Positions 24,646-34,011 are shown, counted from the first letter of the stretch. The stretch is 64,000 nucleotides of DNA from Companilactobacillus kimchiensis (GCF_001438805.1 NZ_JQCF01000013.1:1-64000); one strand, 5' to 3'. The notes: generated by a model from the letters alone, not told the origin. Translations and numbers: made by a program.

Positions 24646-24840
24646 ATGAATATTTATACAGCAGATATAATTTTATTTTTGTTATTAATTTCAGTTTTTA
24701 ATGATCCACTCCTAAATATTTTCCGATTAGCACTTAATTGGAATTTTTTATTCAGTGAAGTTGTCATTGGTTTAATTTTATTGATAATACTGTGGTTGAT
24801 TCATAAATATGTTTTACGGAAATATATTTTTAAGAAATAA
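24646..24840 (+). CDS. Small membrane protein of unknown function
   Basis: A 64-aa protein with two hydrophobic segments (about residues 6-22 and 36-54) and a basic tail (KYVLRKYIFKK). An AGGAGG site sits 6 bp before the ATG, which makes it a credible gene despite its size. No family is recognised. It precedes the hairpin and the YfhO-like gene and might be read with them. Confidence 0.65.
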   Translation: MNIYTADIILFLLLISVFNDPLLNIFRLALNWNFLFSEVVIGLILLIILWLIHKYVLRKYIFKK

Positions 24841-24891
24841 ATAATCATGGTTTACAATTCGTCAAATTAATTTAATTCCTTATATTTGAAA

Positions 24892-24948
24892 GTCACATTG
24901 TCTATTGATTAGACTGGTTTTAATCAATGGACAATGTGACCTTTTTTG
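24892..24948 (+). terminator. Terminator/attenuator hairpin just before the YfhO-like gene
   Basis: A 20-bp near-perfect stem (24892-24911 with 24921-24940) and a T-run end only 28 bp before the start codon of the next gene. No promoter fits in that gap, so the hairpin may attenuate expression of the downstream gene. Confidence 0.75.
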
Positions 24949-24976
24949 TTTAAAAAATTATCGGGAAGTGAAAACT

Positions 24977-27391
24977 TTGACGAAACTAAAGAGACAGCTT
25001 TATTATCTGTTAGCATTTATGATTCCCCTGATTTTGATGATCATAATATTTTGGTGTACTGGACTAACACCTTTTGGAAATCATAATTTGATGTTCGGGG
25101 ATGTTGGTACTCAATATATTGCTTTTTTGACCTACTTTCGACAACAACTAACCAATTTCAATGGGGCGTTTTATTCATTCAGTTTATCCTTGGGTGATAA
25201 TTTCTTTGATCTGTTTTCATACTATCTCTTAAGTCCCTTTAACTTAATTTTATTATTATTTCCTGTCAATCAAGTTCCAAAGGCGTTTAATGTGATTATT
25301 CTTTTAAAGATAGCCACGATTGGTCTGAGTGGAGCATATTTTTTTCAGAAATTTTATCAGAATAGAAAATTGAGTAATCTTTTATTTTCCACAGTTTATG
25401 CACTGTGTGGTTTTGTGGCGTTATATTTTTATAATCTGATGTGGTTGGATGCTCTGATCTTGCTACCTTTAGTAACTTTGGGAATTCAACAAATATTTTA
25501 TCAGCAGAAGAGTAATTTATACATTTTCAGTTTACTTTTAACGATTATCACCAATTATTATATGGGTTATATGATGTGTTTGTTTTCAGTGATTTATTTC
25601 TTGTATTTGGGTCTATTAAATCGTCAATTGAAAGTACAAGTGGTAGGACGATATTTAGTTTCTTCTATTATATCGGGATTGTTGAGTTTAGTAATTGTGT
25701 TGCCAACGATTTTAGCAATGCTGCAGAGTAGTAAAGAAAAAATAAATCTACATAATTTTTTACCTATACCCGAATTTGGCAAGTCCAGTTTGATTCAATT
25801 CGGAGTGGTTGGTAATACGATAATCAAGCGGACTTCTCCGGGTCCAGAAGTGTTTATGACTAGTTTTATTCTGATATTATTAATAACCTTCTTTTTGAAT
25901 CAACAAATCAATCAACGGCAAAAGGCGGCTGCTGGGGCGATATTAGTGATTCTTTTTTTAGGAATGTATTTGCTGACATTTAATACTGTTTGGCATATGT
26001 TTCAACCACCAGTCGGGTTACATTTTAGAAATGTTTACTTCTTTAGCTTTATAGCAATTACCTTGGCATATGAGAGTTTTCATGCAGGAATTAGGCAACA
26101 TGATTTGGTGATAGCGATAATTTTGACGATATTGATAGTAAGTGTCGGTTATATCTTTGCTAATAAAAATCGGCAATATGTATCAATCAATTATTTATAT
26201 TTGAGTTTAGGTTTTATTTTAACTACTGGGTTATTAATGAATTTTTTAGAGGCAAACGTTTTTTTTAAATATTTGTTATCGTTCATAGTTGGTTTAGAAT
26301 TAGTTATCAATTTTGTTGGCGGATTACAGGGGGGTAGTTTTGGTCAGGAAAAATTTTATCAAAAGTATTATCAAATTGAGTCTAAAACGTATCAAGAAAT
26401 CAATAAAAACAACCACACATTTTATCGGATAACTAATTTAAATCCCTTAATTGATCAGACCGATAGTATTTTGGACAGTAATAATAATGATCCATTATTT
26501 TTTAATAGTCGTGGTGTCAGTCTTTACAGTTCAACCTTTAATGCGAAAACTAGACAGATGTTGTTGGATCTTGGTTATTATGGACGCAATGTTAGAAGTA
26601 TCAGTCCCAATGGTGCCACCAAATTGACAGATGCTTTGTTTGGTGTGAAATATCATATAATCGGACAGCAAGTCAGACAAACGCAGGCATTAGGAGTGGG
26701 GACGTTAGTAAATAAGCAATTGTTAAAGGTACGTTTGAAGCCAGGCAGTCCAATCAATAATCAGGAATATATCTGGCAAGCCATTAATGGAAATGAACAG
26801 AAATATTTTGTTCAGCCACAAATAACCTTTATTAAACCTCAGGAGTTAATAATTCACGGTAATCAACCAGGAAATTTGTATTTTATTAATCAAGCTTCAG
26901 TTCAGGCAATTGTAATCAATGGTAAGAAAATAATTCCAGATAGTTATTCTGACAAAATGGTAATTGATTTGGGTGATAAAGTCGTCAATCGGATTAAAAT
27001 TATTGGGTCAGTTCATAATTTGAAAGAACAATTTTTTGTTCTGAATAATCAAAAATTATCTGCCTCAATTAAACATTTAAATCGCCAATCGTTAAAAGTA
27101 CATAAAAATTTTAATGGTCAGAGGATAAATGGCAATATCAAGGTTACTTCAAGTAAGCAGATTTTGTTATTGAACATTCCTTACGATAAAGGTTGGCAAG
27201 TGACAGTTGATGGTCAAAAAATGCCGCTTGGTCAAACTATGGGCAATCTGAGTTATCTTCAATTATGTCAAGGAAAACATCAAATTGAATTAAATTATCA
27301 AGTTCCAGGATTAAAATTAGGCTCAGTGATTAGTTTAGGGACTTTTTTAACTTATCTTGGCTTTTGTTATAAACATAAATTAGACAGATGA
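24977..27391 (+). CDS. YfhO-family membrane glycosyltransferase-like protein
   Basis: The start TTG at 24977 is chosen because GGGAAG lies 8 bp upstream; longer frames run back through the terminator hairpin. About 804 aa with a dozen or more hydrophobic segments, an early extracytoplasmic loop with 'NLMFGDVGTQY', and a large C-terminal beta-rich part ending in another membrane helix. That layout is typical of YfhO proteins, GT-C-like enzymes that decorate lipoteichoic acid or other wall polymers with sugars. The sugar is unknown. A signature Asp of GT-C enzymes may be in 'FGDVGTQ'. Confidence 0.8.
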   Translation: MTKLKRQLYYLLAFMIPLILMIIIFWCTGLTPFGNHNLMFGDVGTQYIAFLTYFRQQLTNFNGAFYSFSLSLGDNFFDLFSYYLLSPFNLILLLFPVNQVPKAFNVIILLKIATIGLSGAYFFQKFYQNRKLSNLLFSTVYALCGFVALYFYNLMWLDALILLPLVTLGIQQIFYQQKSNLYIFSLLLTIITNYYMGYMMCLFSVIYFLYLGLLNRQLKVQVVGRYLVSSIISGLLSLVIVLPTILAMLQSSKEKINLHNFLPIPEFGKSSLIQFGVVGNTIIKRTSPGPEVFMTSFILILLITFFLNQQINQRQKAAAGAILVILFLGMYLLTFNTVWHMFQPPVGLHFRNVYFFSFIAITLAYESFHAGIRQHDLVIAIILTILIVSVGYIFANKNRQYVSINYLYLSLGFILTTGLLMNFLEANVFFKYLLSFIVGLELVINFVGGLQGGSFGQEKFYQKYYQIESKTYQEINKNNHTFYRITNLNPLIDQTDSILDSNNNDPLFFNSRGVSLYSSTFNAKTRQMLLDLGYYGRNVRSISPNGATKLTDALFGVKYHIIGQQVRQTQALGVGTLVNKQLLKVRLKPGSPINNQEYIWQAINGNEQKYFVQPQITFIKPQELIIHGNQPGNLYFINQASVQAIVINGKKIIPDSYSDKMVIDLGDKVVNRIKIIGSVHNLKEQFFVLNNQKLSASIKHLNRQSLKVHKNFNGQRINGNIKVTSSKQILLLNIPYDKGWQVTVDGQKMPLGQTMGNLSYLQLCQGKHQIELNYQVPGLKLGSVISLGTFLTYLGFCYKHKLDR

Positions 27392-27461
27392 ATTTCGACC
27401 TTTGGTTTTGAAAAGTGTAAAATTAAGATAATTACATTTCCACCAAAGGAGAGAATTTTAG

Positions 27462-30092
27462 ATGGAAAAAGTTATTTCACAACGAGAACTTGAAAATAAG
27501 GAATTAGCTAAAAAAGCCGCTGAAGAAGCGATTGTTTTGCTACAAAATAAAAATAATACTTTACCCTTAAAAAATAAGACAGTTTCCTTATATGGTAATG
27601 GTGCTTTCGCCACAATTAAAGGTGGCAGTGGTTCAGGAGATGTTAACCAACGTGACATGGTTAATATCATTGATGGACTTGAAGACCATGGGTTTACGAT
27701 CACTTCCAAGTCATGGTTGGCAAGGTTACAACGTTATTATCGTCAAGAACAAAAACTTTATATGGAGAAGTTAAATGATGATCCGATGAGCTTGTTAGCA
27801 CCAGCATTCAAATTTAAAGACCCTGAAATCAGTGAATTTGATGATGCTGCGACCGGAATTTATGTAATTGCTCGCAGTTCTGGTGAAAATTATGATCGTC
27901 GTAATAATAAAGGTGATTTTAAGTTGACTGATAATGAATTAGCCAACATCAAACAAATGAGTGAATATTACAATAATAGTGTCGTCTTTTTGAATGTTGG
28001 TGGTGTAATGGATACCAGTTTTGTCGAAGACTGTCCGATGCTTGATAGTATTGTATTGGTTTCACAATTGGGAATGACTAGTGGGGATGCTATTGCAGAG
28101 ATTCTCGATGGTACGAAGACACCATCTGGTAAACTGACTGATACTTGGGCCTACGACTATGCTGATTATTCCAGCTCAGAAAATTTTGGAATGTCTAATC
28201 CAGAATATGCTGAAGGGATTTATGTTGGTTATCGTTATTTCGATAGTTTTGCTATTAAACCACGGTATGAATTTGGTTTTGGTCAAAGTTATGCCAAATT
28301 TTTCTTAAAAACTCCTAAGGTTGATATCAATGAGACTAGAATTAAATTAAATTTAGAAGTTGAAAATACTAGTGATAATTTTGCTGGTCAAGAAACAGTT
28401 CAAATTTATATTTCACAACCACAAACAGCTATTCCTACGCCATATCAAATGTTGGTTGATTACCATAAAACCAAACTTCTTCGTCCCAAGGCGCAACAGG
28501 ATTTGGATTTTGAAATCCCCATTAGCGACTTAAGTATTTTTGATGAAGAATTGGGAGCTTATGTTTTGGTGCCAGGAACCTATTTGGTTAGAAGTGGTAA
28601 TAGCTCTCGTAATACTAAAGTCGTGGCTAGTTTTAAATTAGATGAAAAAGTTATTTTAAAGAAAGTTAATGATGGTTTAAAACCTAGAATTGATCCAACA
28701 ACTTTGACTAAAAACAAAGTGGAATTAAAGCAAGTCAGCAATGTTCCTTTCTTTATTTTGAAAGCAGCCAATTTTGCTGAGACGGAATTTGTTCAATATC
28801 AGGAAGAGTCTGATGTAACAACCTTTGTATCTGAACGTGAAAATTTACCTGGATCTGGTTATGATCAAGCAATTGAAGATGTCCGGAATGCTGCTGGCAA
28901 AACGTTAGCTGATGTGTCTGACGGGGAAGTTGAATTAGCTGAATTTATTGCTAGCCTCAGTGATCAACAACTAGTGAATATTGTTGAAGGACAACTTTCA
29001 CAGACTGACAATGGGCCGGTTGGTATTTCCTCTGATTTAGTTCCTGGCGCAGCGGGACAAACTGGTGCAATTGAAGAGAAACGGATTCCATCAATTGTCA
29101 TGGCAGATGGACCAGCGGGTATTCGAGTTGATCCAATTTTCGAAAGAAATGGACAAAAAATAACTCATTACGCAACTGCTTGGCCAATTGGCACAGCCTT
29201 AGCTCAAACTTGGAATAAGAATTTACTTGAAAAAATCGGGTTTGCTATTGGAACTGAAATGAAGGAATTTGGTGTTGATCTCTGGTTGGCTCCAGGAATG
29301 AATATTCATCGAGATCCACTGGGGGGACGTAATTTTGAGTATTTCTCAGAAGATCCTTATTTGTCTGGAACGATGGCGGCTTATGAAACTAAGGGCGTGC
29401 AATCTCATCCAAAACTTGGTGTGACGATCAAACATTTCTTGGGTAATAATCAAGAAAGTCATCGTAATTACGGTAACAGTGTTATTGGTGAACAAGCTTT
29501 ACGTGAAATTTATTTACGCAACTTTGAGATTGCCATTAAATTATCTCAACCAACGGCAATTATGACAGCCTATAATCGAGTCAATGGTATTTTCGCGGGT
29601 GCAAATTTTGCTTTATTGACCAATATCTTACGTGATGAATGGCACTTTGATGGTTCAGTTATGACAGACTGGTTCAGTTCAGCTGACCCTAAGCAGAGTA
29701 TGCATGCGGGTAATGATTTAATTATGCCGGGGAATTCTAAATCGGAGTTGATGAGCGCTGTTAGTGATTTTGGACCTGAGTTTGATAGTCTGGGCAATAT
29801 TAAGATTAAAAAAGATTACGATATGTTGAAAAAAGAATTTGTTAAAACGGAAATGTGGAATGACTTCATGATTGACCCCGACGGAGCAATCGTTGTCAAA
29901 GTTAGAATCGGTCAGGATTCAAATTTAAACGAACAAGTTAAAACTTGGATCTATAATGGCGAGGCCCAAATTGTTGATGATGAGCATATTCTCTTGAATG
30001 GTAAATGGAAAGATAATAATGATTTGTATCTAGGTGATCTTCAAAAATCGGCTATTAATGTTTTGAAATTAGTTTTGAAATTGAAATTTTAG
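27462..30092 (+). CDS. Glycoside hydrolase family 3 enzyme with permuted domain order
   Basis: An 876-aa cytoplasmic protein (no signal peptide). The usual GH3 order is barrel, alpha/beta sandwich, FnIII. Here the sandwich domain comes first (residues about 10-250, 'EEAIVLLQNKNNTLPL', 'GSGSGDVNQRD'), then a fibronectin-like region (about 270-400). The TIM barrel follows (about 500-770, 'IPSIVMADGPAGIR', 'GRNFEYFSEDP', 'IKHFLGNNQESHR', 'MTDWFS' with nucleophile Asp736). Such permuted GH3 enzymes are known, e.g. from rumen bacteria. The likely activity is beta-glucosidase or beta-xylosidase on small glycosides. A good GGAGAG site precedes the ATG. Confidence 0.88.
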   Translation: MEKVISQRELENKELAKKAAEEAIVLLQNKNNTLPLKNKTVSLYGNGAFATIKGGSGSGDVNQRDMVNIIDGLEDHGFTITSKSWLARLQRYYRQEQKLYMEKLNDDPMSLLAPAFKFKDPEISEFDDAATGIYVIARSSGENYDRRNNKGDFKLTDNELANIKQMSEYYNNSVVFLNVGGVMDTSFVEDCPMLDSIVLVSQLGMTSGDAIAEILDGTKTPSGKLTDTWAYDYADYSSSENFGMSNPEYAEGIYVGYRYFDSFAIKPRYEFGFGQSYAKFFLKTPKVDINETRIKLNLEVENTSDNFAGQETVQIYISQPQTAIPTPYQMLVDYHKTKLLRPKAQQDLDFEIPISDLSIFDEELGAYVLVPGTYLVRSGNSSRNTKVVASFKLDEKVILKKVNDGLKPRIDPTTLTKNKVELKQVSNVPFFILKAANFAETEFVQYQEESDVTTFVSERENLPGSGYDQAIEDVRNAAGKTLADVSDGEVELAEFIASLSDQQLVNIVEGQLSQTDNGPVGISSDLVPGAAGQTGAIEEKRIPSIVMADGPAGIRVDPIFERNGQKITHYATAWPIGTALAQTWNKNLLEKIGFAIGTEMKEFGVDLWLAPGMNIHRDPLGGRNFEYFSEDPYLSGTMAAYETKGVQSHPKLGVTIKHFLGNNQESHRNYGNSVIGEQALREIYLRNFEIAIKLSQPTAIMTAYNRVNGIFAGANFALLTNILRDEWHFDGSVMTDWFSSADPKQSMHAGNDLIMPGNSKSELMSAVSDFGPEFDSLGNIKIKKDYDMLKKEFVKTEMWNDFMIDPDGAIVVKVRIGQDSNLNEQVKTWIYNGEAQIVDDEHILLNGKWKDNNDLYLGDLQKSAINVLKLVLKLKF

Positions 30093-30116
30093 TTAATAAT
30101 AAATATTTAGAGTAAA

Positions 30117-30161
30117 AAATCCCTGTATTGATTGGTAATAACCAACTAATACAGGGATTTT
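30117..30161. terminator. Bidirectional terminator
   Basis: AAAATCCCTGTATT...AATACAGGGATTTT with an inner ATTGGT/ACCAA stem, between convergent genes. Confidence 0.85.
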
Positions 30162-30206
30162 AGTATATTGTAAATTTTCTTCTAATGAATAATAAACTAG
30201 TTGATT

Positions 30207-30755
30207 TTAGTATCTATCAAGTAAGTCAACATAAGCGTCAACGATACTCTGTAGGAAACCAACAGTGCCTTCAGCAACATTACCATCATCATCAAGAATC
30301 TTAGTAACATTTCCGATATAAGCTTCTGGTTGTTGTAATGCAGGCATATTCAAAAATACTAATGATTGACGTAGGACATGGTTAGCACCGAAACCACTAA
30401 TAGCACCAGGTGATACACTGACGATAGCAGCAGGTTTGTTATTCCAAGCATTTTGACCGTAAGGACGTGAACCAACATCAAGTGCATTCTTTAAGCCACC
30501 GGGGATTGAACGATTGTATTCAGGTGTAACGAATAATACACCATCAGCAGCCTTAATTTGGTCTCTGAATTCAGTATATGTGGCAGGGACGTTCTCAGGT
30601 GTATCGATATCTTCGTTATAAAGTGGCAAGTTACCAATCTCAACAAATTCGGGTTCATAACCACTTGGGAACAACTTCATTAGATTTCTAGCAATTTGTT
30701 TTGAAAATGATCCTTTACGTAAACTACCTACAACAACAGCGATTTTTTTAGACAT
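30207..30755 (-). CDS. NADPH-dependent FMN reductase family protein
   Basis: A 182-aa flavodoxin-fold reductase. 'GSLRKGSFSKQIARNL' near the N-terminus binds the FMN phosphate, and 'TPEYNRSIPGGLKNALD' near residue 80 is the conserved family motif. Relatives reduce quinones, azo dyes or chromate using NAD(P)H. It stands alone, and its promoter region contains an inverted repeat (30815-30840) that may be an operator. Confidence 0.88.
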   Translation of the reverse strand: MSKKIAVVVGSLRKGSFSKQIARNLMKLFPSGYEPEFVEIGNLPLYNEDIDTPENVPATYTEFRDQIKAADGVLFVTPEYNRSIPGGLKNALDVGSRPYGQNAWNNKPAAIVSVSPGAISGFGANHVLRQSLVFLNMPALQQPEAYIGNVTKILDDDGNVAEGTVGFLQSIVDAYVDLLDRY

Positions 30756-30814
30756 TTAAAATTCCTCCATCTCATTCGATATTTCTAAATTATCACAAAT
30801 AATTTTTTCTCACA

Positions 30815-30840
30815 AATATTTGTTCTCGCAAACAAATATT
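30815..30840. promoter_or_regulatory. Inverted repeat upstream of the FMN reductase
   Basis: AATATTTGTT (30815-30824) and AACAAATATT (30831-30840) are separated by 6 bp, about 60 bp upstream of the reductase start. It may be the operator of a regulator encoded elsewhere. Confidence 0.5.
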
Positions 30841-31003
30841 TTTTTATTTTATATAGTAAACGATTGCAAAAAATTGTATGAAATATCACAATCTTTTGCA
30901 AAAATGGCAAAAAGTTAAATATGCCTGAAATATTTATAAATATATGACCTTCATTACGAAAATGTTACAAAAAAATCATCCAACTGATTTTTTTTATTCT
31001 GCC

Positions 31004-31020
31004 TGTAATATGTTTGTCAC
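31004..31020 (+). promoter_or_regulatory. WalR-like direct repeat before the second 3D-domain gene
   Basis: TGTAAT-N5-TGTCAC is close to the WalR consensus TGTWAH-N5-TGTWAH (one mismatch in the second half). The related gene at 2903 has TGTAAC and TGTCAC upstream, but 11 bp apart. The evidence is suggestive only. Confidence 0.35.
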
Positions 31021-31071
31021 ATTCGTCTTGTATAGTGACATCTGGTAAACATACAACCGGGGAGAGATTAG

Positions 31072-31743
31072 TTGCTAAAGCAAATTAAATTAGATGCACT
31101 ACTTATTATCAGTTTGATCGTCACAGGGGGAATGGGTTACTCAGTAGCCTATGCGGCAGATTCATCATCAAGCCAAGTAAGTAATACAACAGATTTTCAA
31201 AAAACATTAACTAATTTGGAAACAAAAAAAACAGTTAATGAAGGTGCTGACACACTAAACAAAAAAGTCTCATTATCAGACAACAAGGAATTTATGCCAG
31301 GTATCAAACATAGTGAAAAGGATCCAAACATGGGAGATGTCACTTCAACTCAAAATAACCAGGAAGTCGATCATGCACCAGTCCAAGAATCACAACCAGA
31401 ACAAATTGAAGCTTCACAAAAAGCCATCACTCAATCAGCCTCTGAGGCTCCAGTAGAAATGCAATCAACAAGTCACAATGTTGGTACATTTAAAATTAGT
31501 TTTTATGATCCAGCTGTCCTTGGATCAGATATGGGTTATTCAGGAGTTGCTACAAATTTGAGTGTGATTCCTCGTTGGTCACGCTTAAAGATTACATCAG
31601 CTCAAGGGGACGTTTGGTATCGAACAGTTAATGATACCGGAACCTTTGCCTATGACAATCCTTATCAAATCGATATGGCCATGCCTAATGATATGATTCC
31701 TTCTTACGGAATTACTAGCGCTACGGTTGAGATTTTAAGTTAG
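31072..31743 (+). CDS. Secreted 3D/double-psi-barrel-like protein without LysM
   Basis: A 223-aa protein starting at TTG 31072 after GGGGAGAG. It has a signal peptide (residues 1-28, 'SVAYAA' cleavage), a low-complexity Glu/Gln/Ser-rich spacer (about 30-140) and a C-terminal domain nearly identical in outline to that of the protein at 2903 ('GTFKISFYDPAVLGSDMGYSGVA', 'RTVNDTGTF', 'QIDMAMP'). It lacks the LysM anchor, so wall binding must come from the domain itself. The role is probably in peptidoglycan turnover. A terminator follows. Confidence 0.72.
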   Translation: MLKQIKLDALLIISLIVTGGMGYSVAYAADSSSSQVSNTTDFQKTLTNLETKKTVNEGADTLNKKVSLSDNKEFMPGIKHSEKDPNMGDVTSTQNNQEVDHAPVQESQPEQIEASQKAITQSASEAPVEMQSTSHNVGTFKISFYDPAVLGSDMGYSGVATNLSVIPRWSRLKITSAQGDVWYRTVNDTGTFAYDNPYQIDMAMPNDMIPSYGITSATVEILS

Positions 31744-31769
31744 AACTAGAAAAATACATTTTAATAGGA

Positions 31770-31806
31770 AAGTCGATCTTGCCATCTAAGGTAAGATCGA
31801 TTTTTT
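31770..31806 (+). terminator. Terminator
   Basis: AGTCGATCTTGCC pairs with GGTAAGATCGATT and runs into six T's. Confidence 0.85.
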
Positions 31807-31880
31807 GTTTGCGGGGGATAAAAATTCTAATAAATAGTTTTTTATTATAGAATTGAGGTATTAAAAGGAAGGTTAGATAA

Positions 31881-32876
31881 ATGAAAGCATATGGTGTAAC
31901 TGATAATAAGTTGACTAGTTTTGTTGAATTTGAAAAAAAGCAGGAAACTCCTAATGGACGTGATCTGCTAGTTAAAATCGAGGGTATTTCAATTAATCCA
32001 GTTGATATCGCCACTAGAAAGAATATTGCGGATGAACTGACAAACCCTAAAATTTTAGGATATGACGGATACGGTACCGTTGATAGTATTGGTTCAGACG
32101 TCAAGAATTTTAAAGTCGGAGATAAAGTTTTTTTTGCTGGTGACTATACTCGTGATGGTTCAAATCAGGAATATGAAATTATTGATGAACGGATTGTTGC
32201 CCATGCGCCTAAGGAAACATCAGTTGAAAAAAGCGTTGCTATGCCACTGGTTACCTTAACCGCCAGTGAGTTGTTATTTGAGAAGTTGCAGATTGATCCA
32301 GCCGCCGATAATCGATCTAAAACGGTTTTAATTATTAATGGAGCTGGTGGAGTGGGTTCAATTGCTATCCAATTGGCTCATACAGCCGGTTTAAGAGTAA
32401 TTGCCACTGCCTCGACTGAGGAGAAGGTTAAATGGGTCAAAGACCTAGGAGCCGATCTTGTGGTTAATCATCATGAGGATTTAATCAAACAAGTCCGGGA
32501 CTTGGGAATTGAGAATGTCGATTATATCATTGGACTTAGTGATAACGACCCTCATTGGAACGAAATTGTAGAATTGATCAAACCATTTGGAACTTTTGCT
32601 ACCATTACCAATCTACGTGAATCACAGATAGAAGATTTGAAAGAGAAGTCCGTTAATTTTGCTTGGGAATGGATGTTTACCAAAGCTAAGTTCAGATTGG
32701 ATTCTATGTCAGATCAAGGAGCTTATTTGGAAAAATTGGCTGATGGTTTAGACAGTGGGATGATTCAATCGACCGTTACTAAGGTATTCCATGGATTTAA
32801 TTTGGAAAATATTAAGAAGGCTACTGAATTGGTTGAAGGTGGTCATATGATGGGTAAGGTTGTTATTAGAAAATAA
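31881..32876 (+). CDS. Zinc-type alcohol dehydrogenase-like (MDR/quinone oxidoreductase) protein
   Basis: A 331-aa medium-chain dehydrogenase/reductase. The N-terminal GroES-like domain ('LLVKIEGISINPVDIATR', 'GYDGYGTVDSIGSDV') is followed by a nucleotide-binding fold with 'INGAGGVGSIAIQLA'. The cysteine ligands of true zinc alcohol dehydrogenases are missing, so it is a zinc-free quinone/enone reductase type. GGAAGG precedes the ATG. Confidence 0.85.
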   Translation: MKAYGVTDNKLTSFVEFEKKQETPNGRDLLVKIEGISINPVDIATRKNIADELTNPKILGYDGYGTVDSIGSDVKNFKVGDKVFFAGDYTRDGSNQEYEIIDERIVAHAPKETSVEKSVAMPLVTLTASELLFEKLQIDPAADNRSKTVLIINGAGGVGSIAIQLAHTAGLRVIATASTEEKVKWVKDLGADLVVNHHEDLIKQVRDLGIENVDYIIGLSDNDPHWNEIVELIKPFGTFATITNLRESQIEDLKEKSVNFAWEWMFTKAKFRLDSMSDQGAYLEKLADGLDSGMIQSTVTKVFHGFNLENIKKATELVEGGHMMGKVVIRK

Positions 32877-32918
32877 TATATGAGAAATATCGTTAATTGA
32901 TGATAAGAGAATATTAAA

Positions 32919-32958
32919 AAAGAAGCTGATGAATAAATATTTCATTAGTTTCTTTTTT
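32919..32958 (+). terminator. Terminator
   Basis: AAGAAGCTGATGAA (32920-32933) pairs with TTCATTAGTTTCTT (32941-32954) and continues into T's. Confidence 0.8.
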
Positions 32959-33028
32959 TTGTAGTTTTTTATAAAAAATCAGTGATAATCACCATTTGAT
33001 GAAATTTGATGATTTTATTTGAATATAT

Positions 33029-33072
33029 TTGAATATAAATGAAAAATGATGCTATAATAGAAAACGTTTACA
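33029..33072 (+). promoter_or_regulatory. Promoter and operator of the first sugar operon
   Basis: TTGAAT (33029-33034) and TATAAT (33053-33058) are 18 bp apart. AGAAAACGTTTACA (33059-33072) directly follows the -10 box and matches the cre/LacI-type consensus at 13 of 14 positions. A repressor or CcpA bound there would block initiation. Similar sites precede the GH1 gene. Confidence 0.72.
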
Positions 33073-33084
33073 GGAGGAATAATA

Positions 33085-34011
33085 ATGAAATTAGCAACAA
33101 GAATTAATTCTTTTTTACCGGTCAATGATAATAATATGGATAAAGTTTTTGATCAATTTCAAAAATTAGGTTTAGGGTATGTGGATCTTAATTATCCTGA
33201 GCATACAGATGGATTTAGTCCCAAAGAAATGAAAGCATTATTGGATGGCCATAATTTGAAATTAAATGGTGTTGCATTAAGATTCAAGAATGATTTTGTT
33301 AACGGTGACCTGACAAATAATGATGACTCAGTATCTAAAGAAGCAATTGAATTATGCAAATCTGCTGCAGATTATTGTAGAAAGGCTGGAGGAAACGTAG
33401 TAACAATTTGGATGGCGCATGATGCCTTTGATTACAGTTTCCAAATTAATTATTTAAAAGTGTGGAATCAATTAAGATGTGCCTTTCAAGAGATTGCCGA
33501 CTATGCACCAGATTTAAAAATCAGCATTGAATATAAGCCATTTCAACCCAGGGCGTATGCTTTTATTGATTCAATGGGTGTTACTGGAATGATGGTTAAA
33601 GAAATTGATAGAAGAAATGTTGGAATAACATTAGATTATTGTCATATGTTAATGAAACACGAAAATCCAGCTTTTGCAGCTGATATTTTTGGTTCACGAA
33701 AGAAATTGTTTGGGATTCATATAAATGATGGTTATGGATTAAACGATGATGGACTAATGATCGGAACTGCTAGTCCATTTAAGACACTTGAATTTTTGTA
33801 TTATGTTAAAAAACATAATTATAATGGAATGTTTTATTTTGATACTTTTCCCGTGATAGAAAACGCAACCGATGAATGCCAAGCAAATATTGACATGATT
33901 AAAAAATTGGATTCGCTTATTGATTCTGTGGGAATGGAAAAGATTAGTGAGATTATAGAAAAAAATGATGCGATTGCTGCTCATAAATTAATGATTGGTT
34001 TCTTAAAATAA
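33085..34011 (+). CDS. TIM-barrel sugar isomerase/epimerase
   Basis: A 308-aa protein of the xylose-isomerase-like/AP2Ec fold. Likely metal ligands are Glu149 in 'SIEYKPF', the Asp in 'ITLDYCHM', the His in 'FGIHINDGYG' and Asp in 'YFDTFP', the usual E-D-H-E/D arrangement of sugar epimerases. It heads an operon with a PTS permease, a DeoR regulator and an EIIA, so it probably interconverts the imported sugar or its phosphate. AGGAGG precedes the ATG. Confidence 0.75.
   Translation: MKLATRINSFLPVNDNNMDKVFDQFQKLGLGYVDLNYPEHTDGFSPKEMKALLDGHNLKLNGVALRFKNDFVNGDLTNNDDSVSKEAIELCKSAADYCRKAGGNVVTIWMAHDAFDYSFQINYLKVWNQLRCAFQEIADYAPDLKISIEYKPFQPRAYAFIDSMGVTGMMVKEIDRRNVGITLDYCHMLMKHENPAFAADIFGSRKKLFGIHINDGYGLNDDGLMIGTASPFKTLEFLYYVKKHNYNGMFYFDTFPVIENATDECQANIDMIKKLDSLIDSVGMEKISEIIEKNDAIAAHKLMIGFLK

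Noticed and set aside
31721-32104. 127-aa minus-strand frame
   Set aside because: It overlaps the terminator and the first part of the MDR oxidoreductase and lacks a binding site.
33059-33072. Plain CcpA cre site
   Set aside because: It matches cre at 13 of 14 positions, but the shared first-base change in all three sites and the adjacent LacI gene make a local operator the better first explanation. CcpA control remains possible.
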